Shown here piece by piece: positions 5,485 to 6,053 of a stretch of DNA of 6,053 nucleotides (the stretch's first letter is position 1; each line of letters opens with the position of its first letter). Made by a program: the position numbers and the translations under genes. The notes under the pieces are model-generated. The model did not search any database. It saw only the letters and a program-made list of their open reading frames with translations, and had not been told where the DNA came from. The DNA comes from an uncultured Micrococcales bacterium. Lineage in GTDB: Bacteria; Actinomycetota; Actinomycetes; Actinomycetales; Microbacteriaceae. Location of the stretch: NCBI GenBank assembly GCA_903929105.1, contig CAIYTL010000273.1, positions 1 to 6,053 of the forward strand. The letters are read 5' to 3'.

Positions 5485-6053
5485 CTAATCTTTGGCAGTT
5501 TCTAGGGGCTTTCGGCCAAGGGCTTTTAGCGCGTAGTCACGAACCACTTCGCGAGCAGCCTGTGGCGAAATAACTTTGGCCGCTCCCCCATATTTCGCAA
5601 TTAGCTTGCCCAGGCTTGGCAGGTATCCAATGTTCATTTCAATGCGTTTGATCTCGTTATTGGCGCCGCTGCTCGACAAAATCTCGGCGTTGTAGTTGCC
5701 GATCAGGTCATATGCCTCAGGAGCCACCTCGAGCACCACTTTGATGTCATCGTCATTGCCCTCATAAAGCTCATCGCTCAACTCAAGCTCGTGAGCTTGT
5801 GGCCCCCAAGCGGTTTCAAGCACCACCGATTTGCGCATGCGCTCGAGTTTGAAATCGCGAATTTCGTTGCGAAGGTGACAATAGCCACGAACGTGCCATT
5901 CGTTGTCGTTCGAAATCAATTGAACCGGGTCGAGTTCGCGCTGCGTGGTGACATCTTTGCTGCTGTAATACTCAAAAGAAACTCGCTTTTGCGAGGTAAT
6001 GGCTTGGCGCATTTTGGCAAAATCAGCATCGATGGTGCCGGGCAAAATAGATC
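5485..6053 (-). CDS. pafC: WYL-domain transcriptional regulator, PafC-like, C-terminal part
   Basis: Partial gene: the reading frame is open to the right edge of the window, so the N-terminal winged helix-turn-helix expected of this family lies outside. The visible 189 codons begin at the WYL domain (ILPGTIDADFAKMRQAI, then SQKRVSFEYYSSK) and continue through NEWHVRGYCHLRNEIRDF and KLERM, where the name-giving WYL triplet reads WHV. The C-terminal WCX-type extension includes LGKLIAKYGGAAKVISP, close to the family's GGA-V-V-P pattern, and ends at TAG (5487-5485). A TTG at 6045-6043 could be read as a start but falls inside the domain and is probably an ordinary leucine codon. In mycobacteria PafB and PafC form a heterodimer that activates a RecA/LexA-independent DNA-damage response, and pafC directly precedes tatA as here; that synteny is the main reason for choosing PafC over another WYL protein. 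Some relatives are PafBC fusions, which the window cannot exclude. Confidence 0.85.
   Translation of the reverse strand, partial: SILPGTIDADFAKMRQAITSQKRVSFEYYSSKDVTTQRELDPVQLISNDNEWHVRGYCHLRNEIRDFKLERMRKSVVLETAWGPQAHELELSDELYEGNDDDIKVVLEVAPEAYDLIGNYNAEILSSSGANNEIKRIEMNIGYLPSLGKLIAKYGGAAKVISPQAAREVVRDYALKALGRKPLETAKD

Noticed and set aside
6043..6045. TTG as the true start of the WYL protein
   Set aside because: It lies at the beginning of the WYL domain with an open frame continuing to the window edge, and the family normally has a DNA-binding domain upstream.

Overview
The window holds six consecutive genes, all on the minus strand, packed end to end. Read in the direction of transcription (high to low coordinates) they are: the 3' part of a WYL-domain regulator (pafC), tatA, tatC, a large Ski2/Mtr4-type SF2 helicase (helY), apolipoprotein N-acyltransferase (lnt), and the 5' part of a polyprenol-phosphate mannosyltransferase (ppm1/dpm-like). 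Four genes are complete. pafC is cut by the right edge and ppm1 by the left edge. No gap exceeds 48 bases and no intrinsic terminator is visible, so everything here is probably one transcript whose promoter lies beyond position 6053. I found no RNA gene, mobile element, CRISPR array or credible plus-strand gene.

The gene set and order point to an actinobacterium. The run pafC-tatA-tatC-helY is the order found in mycobacteria (from memory, Rv2095c to Rv2092c in M. tuberculosis). Lnt followed by a polyprenol-phosphate mannosyltransferase is a typical actinobacterial pairing, fused into one protein in M. tuberculosis Ppm1. The base composition is only slightly above half G+C, well below most soil actinobacteria. 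Together with the tight spacing this suggests a small-genome lineage such as the freshwater Microbacteriaceae (Rhodoluna/Aquiluna type). That placement is inference.

Functionally, tatA and tatC form the twin-arginine export channel, lnt adds the third acyl chain to lipoproteins at the membrane, and ppm1 makes the lipid-linked mannose used outside the membrane for glycolipids and protein mannosylation. These four genes form an export and envelope-modification block. The helicase (RNA processing or decay) and pafC (DNA-damage transcription control) sit in the same run by conserved synteny rather than by an obvious shared pathway.

This is mainly a housekeeping region and I do not see a new biological system in it. 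The points worth a second look are: a strong hairpin at the tatA/tatC junction and a weaker one at the same distance before helY; the use of TAG as stop codon by all five genes whose ends are visible; substitutions at normally acidic positions in TatC and at the TatA hinge; and a glycine/basic insert and a cysteine cluster in the helicase.
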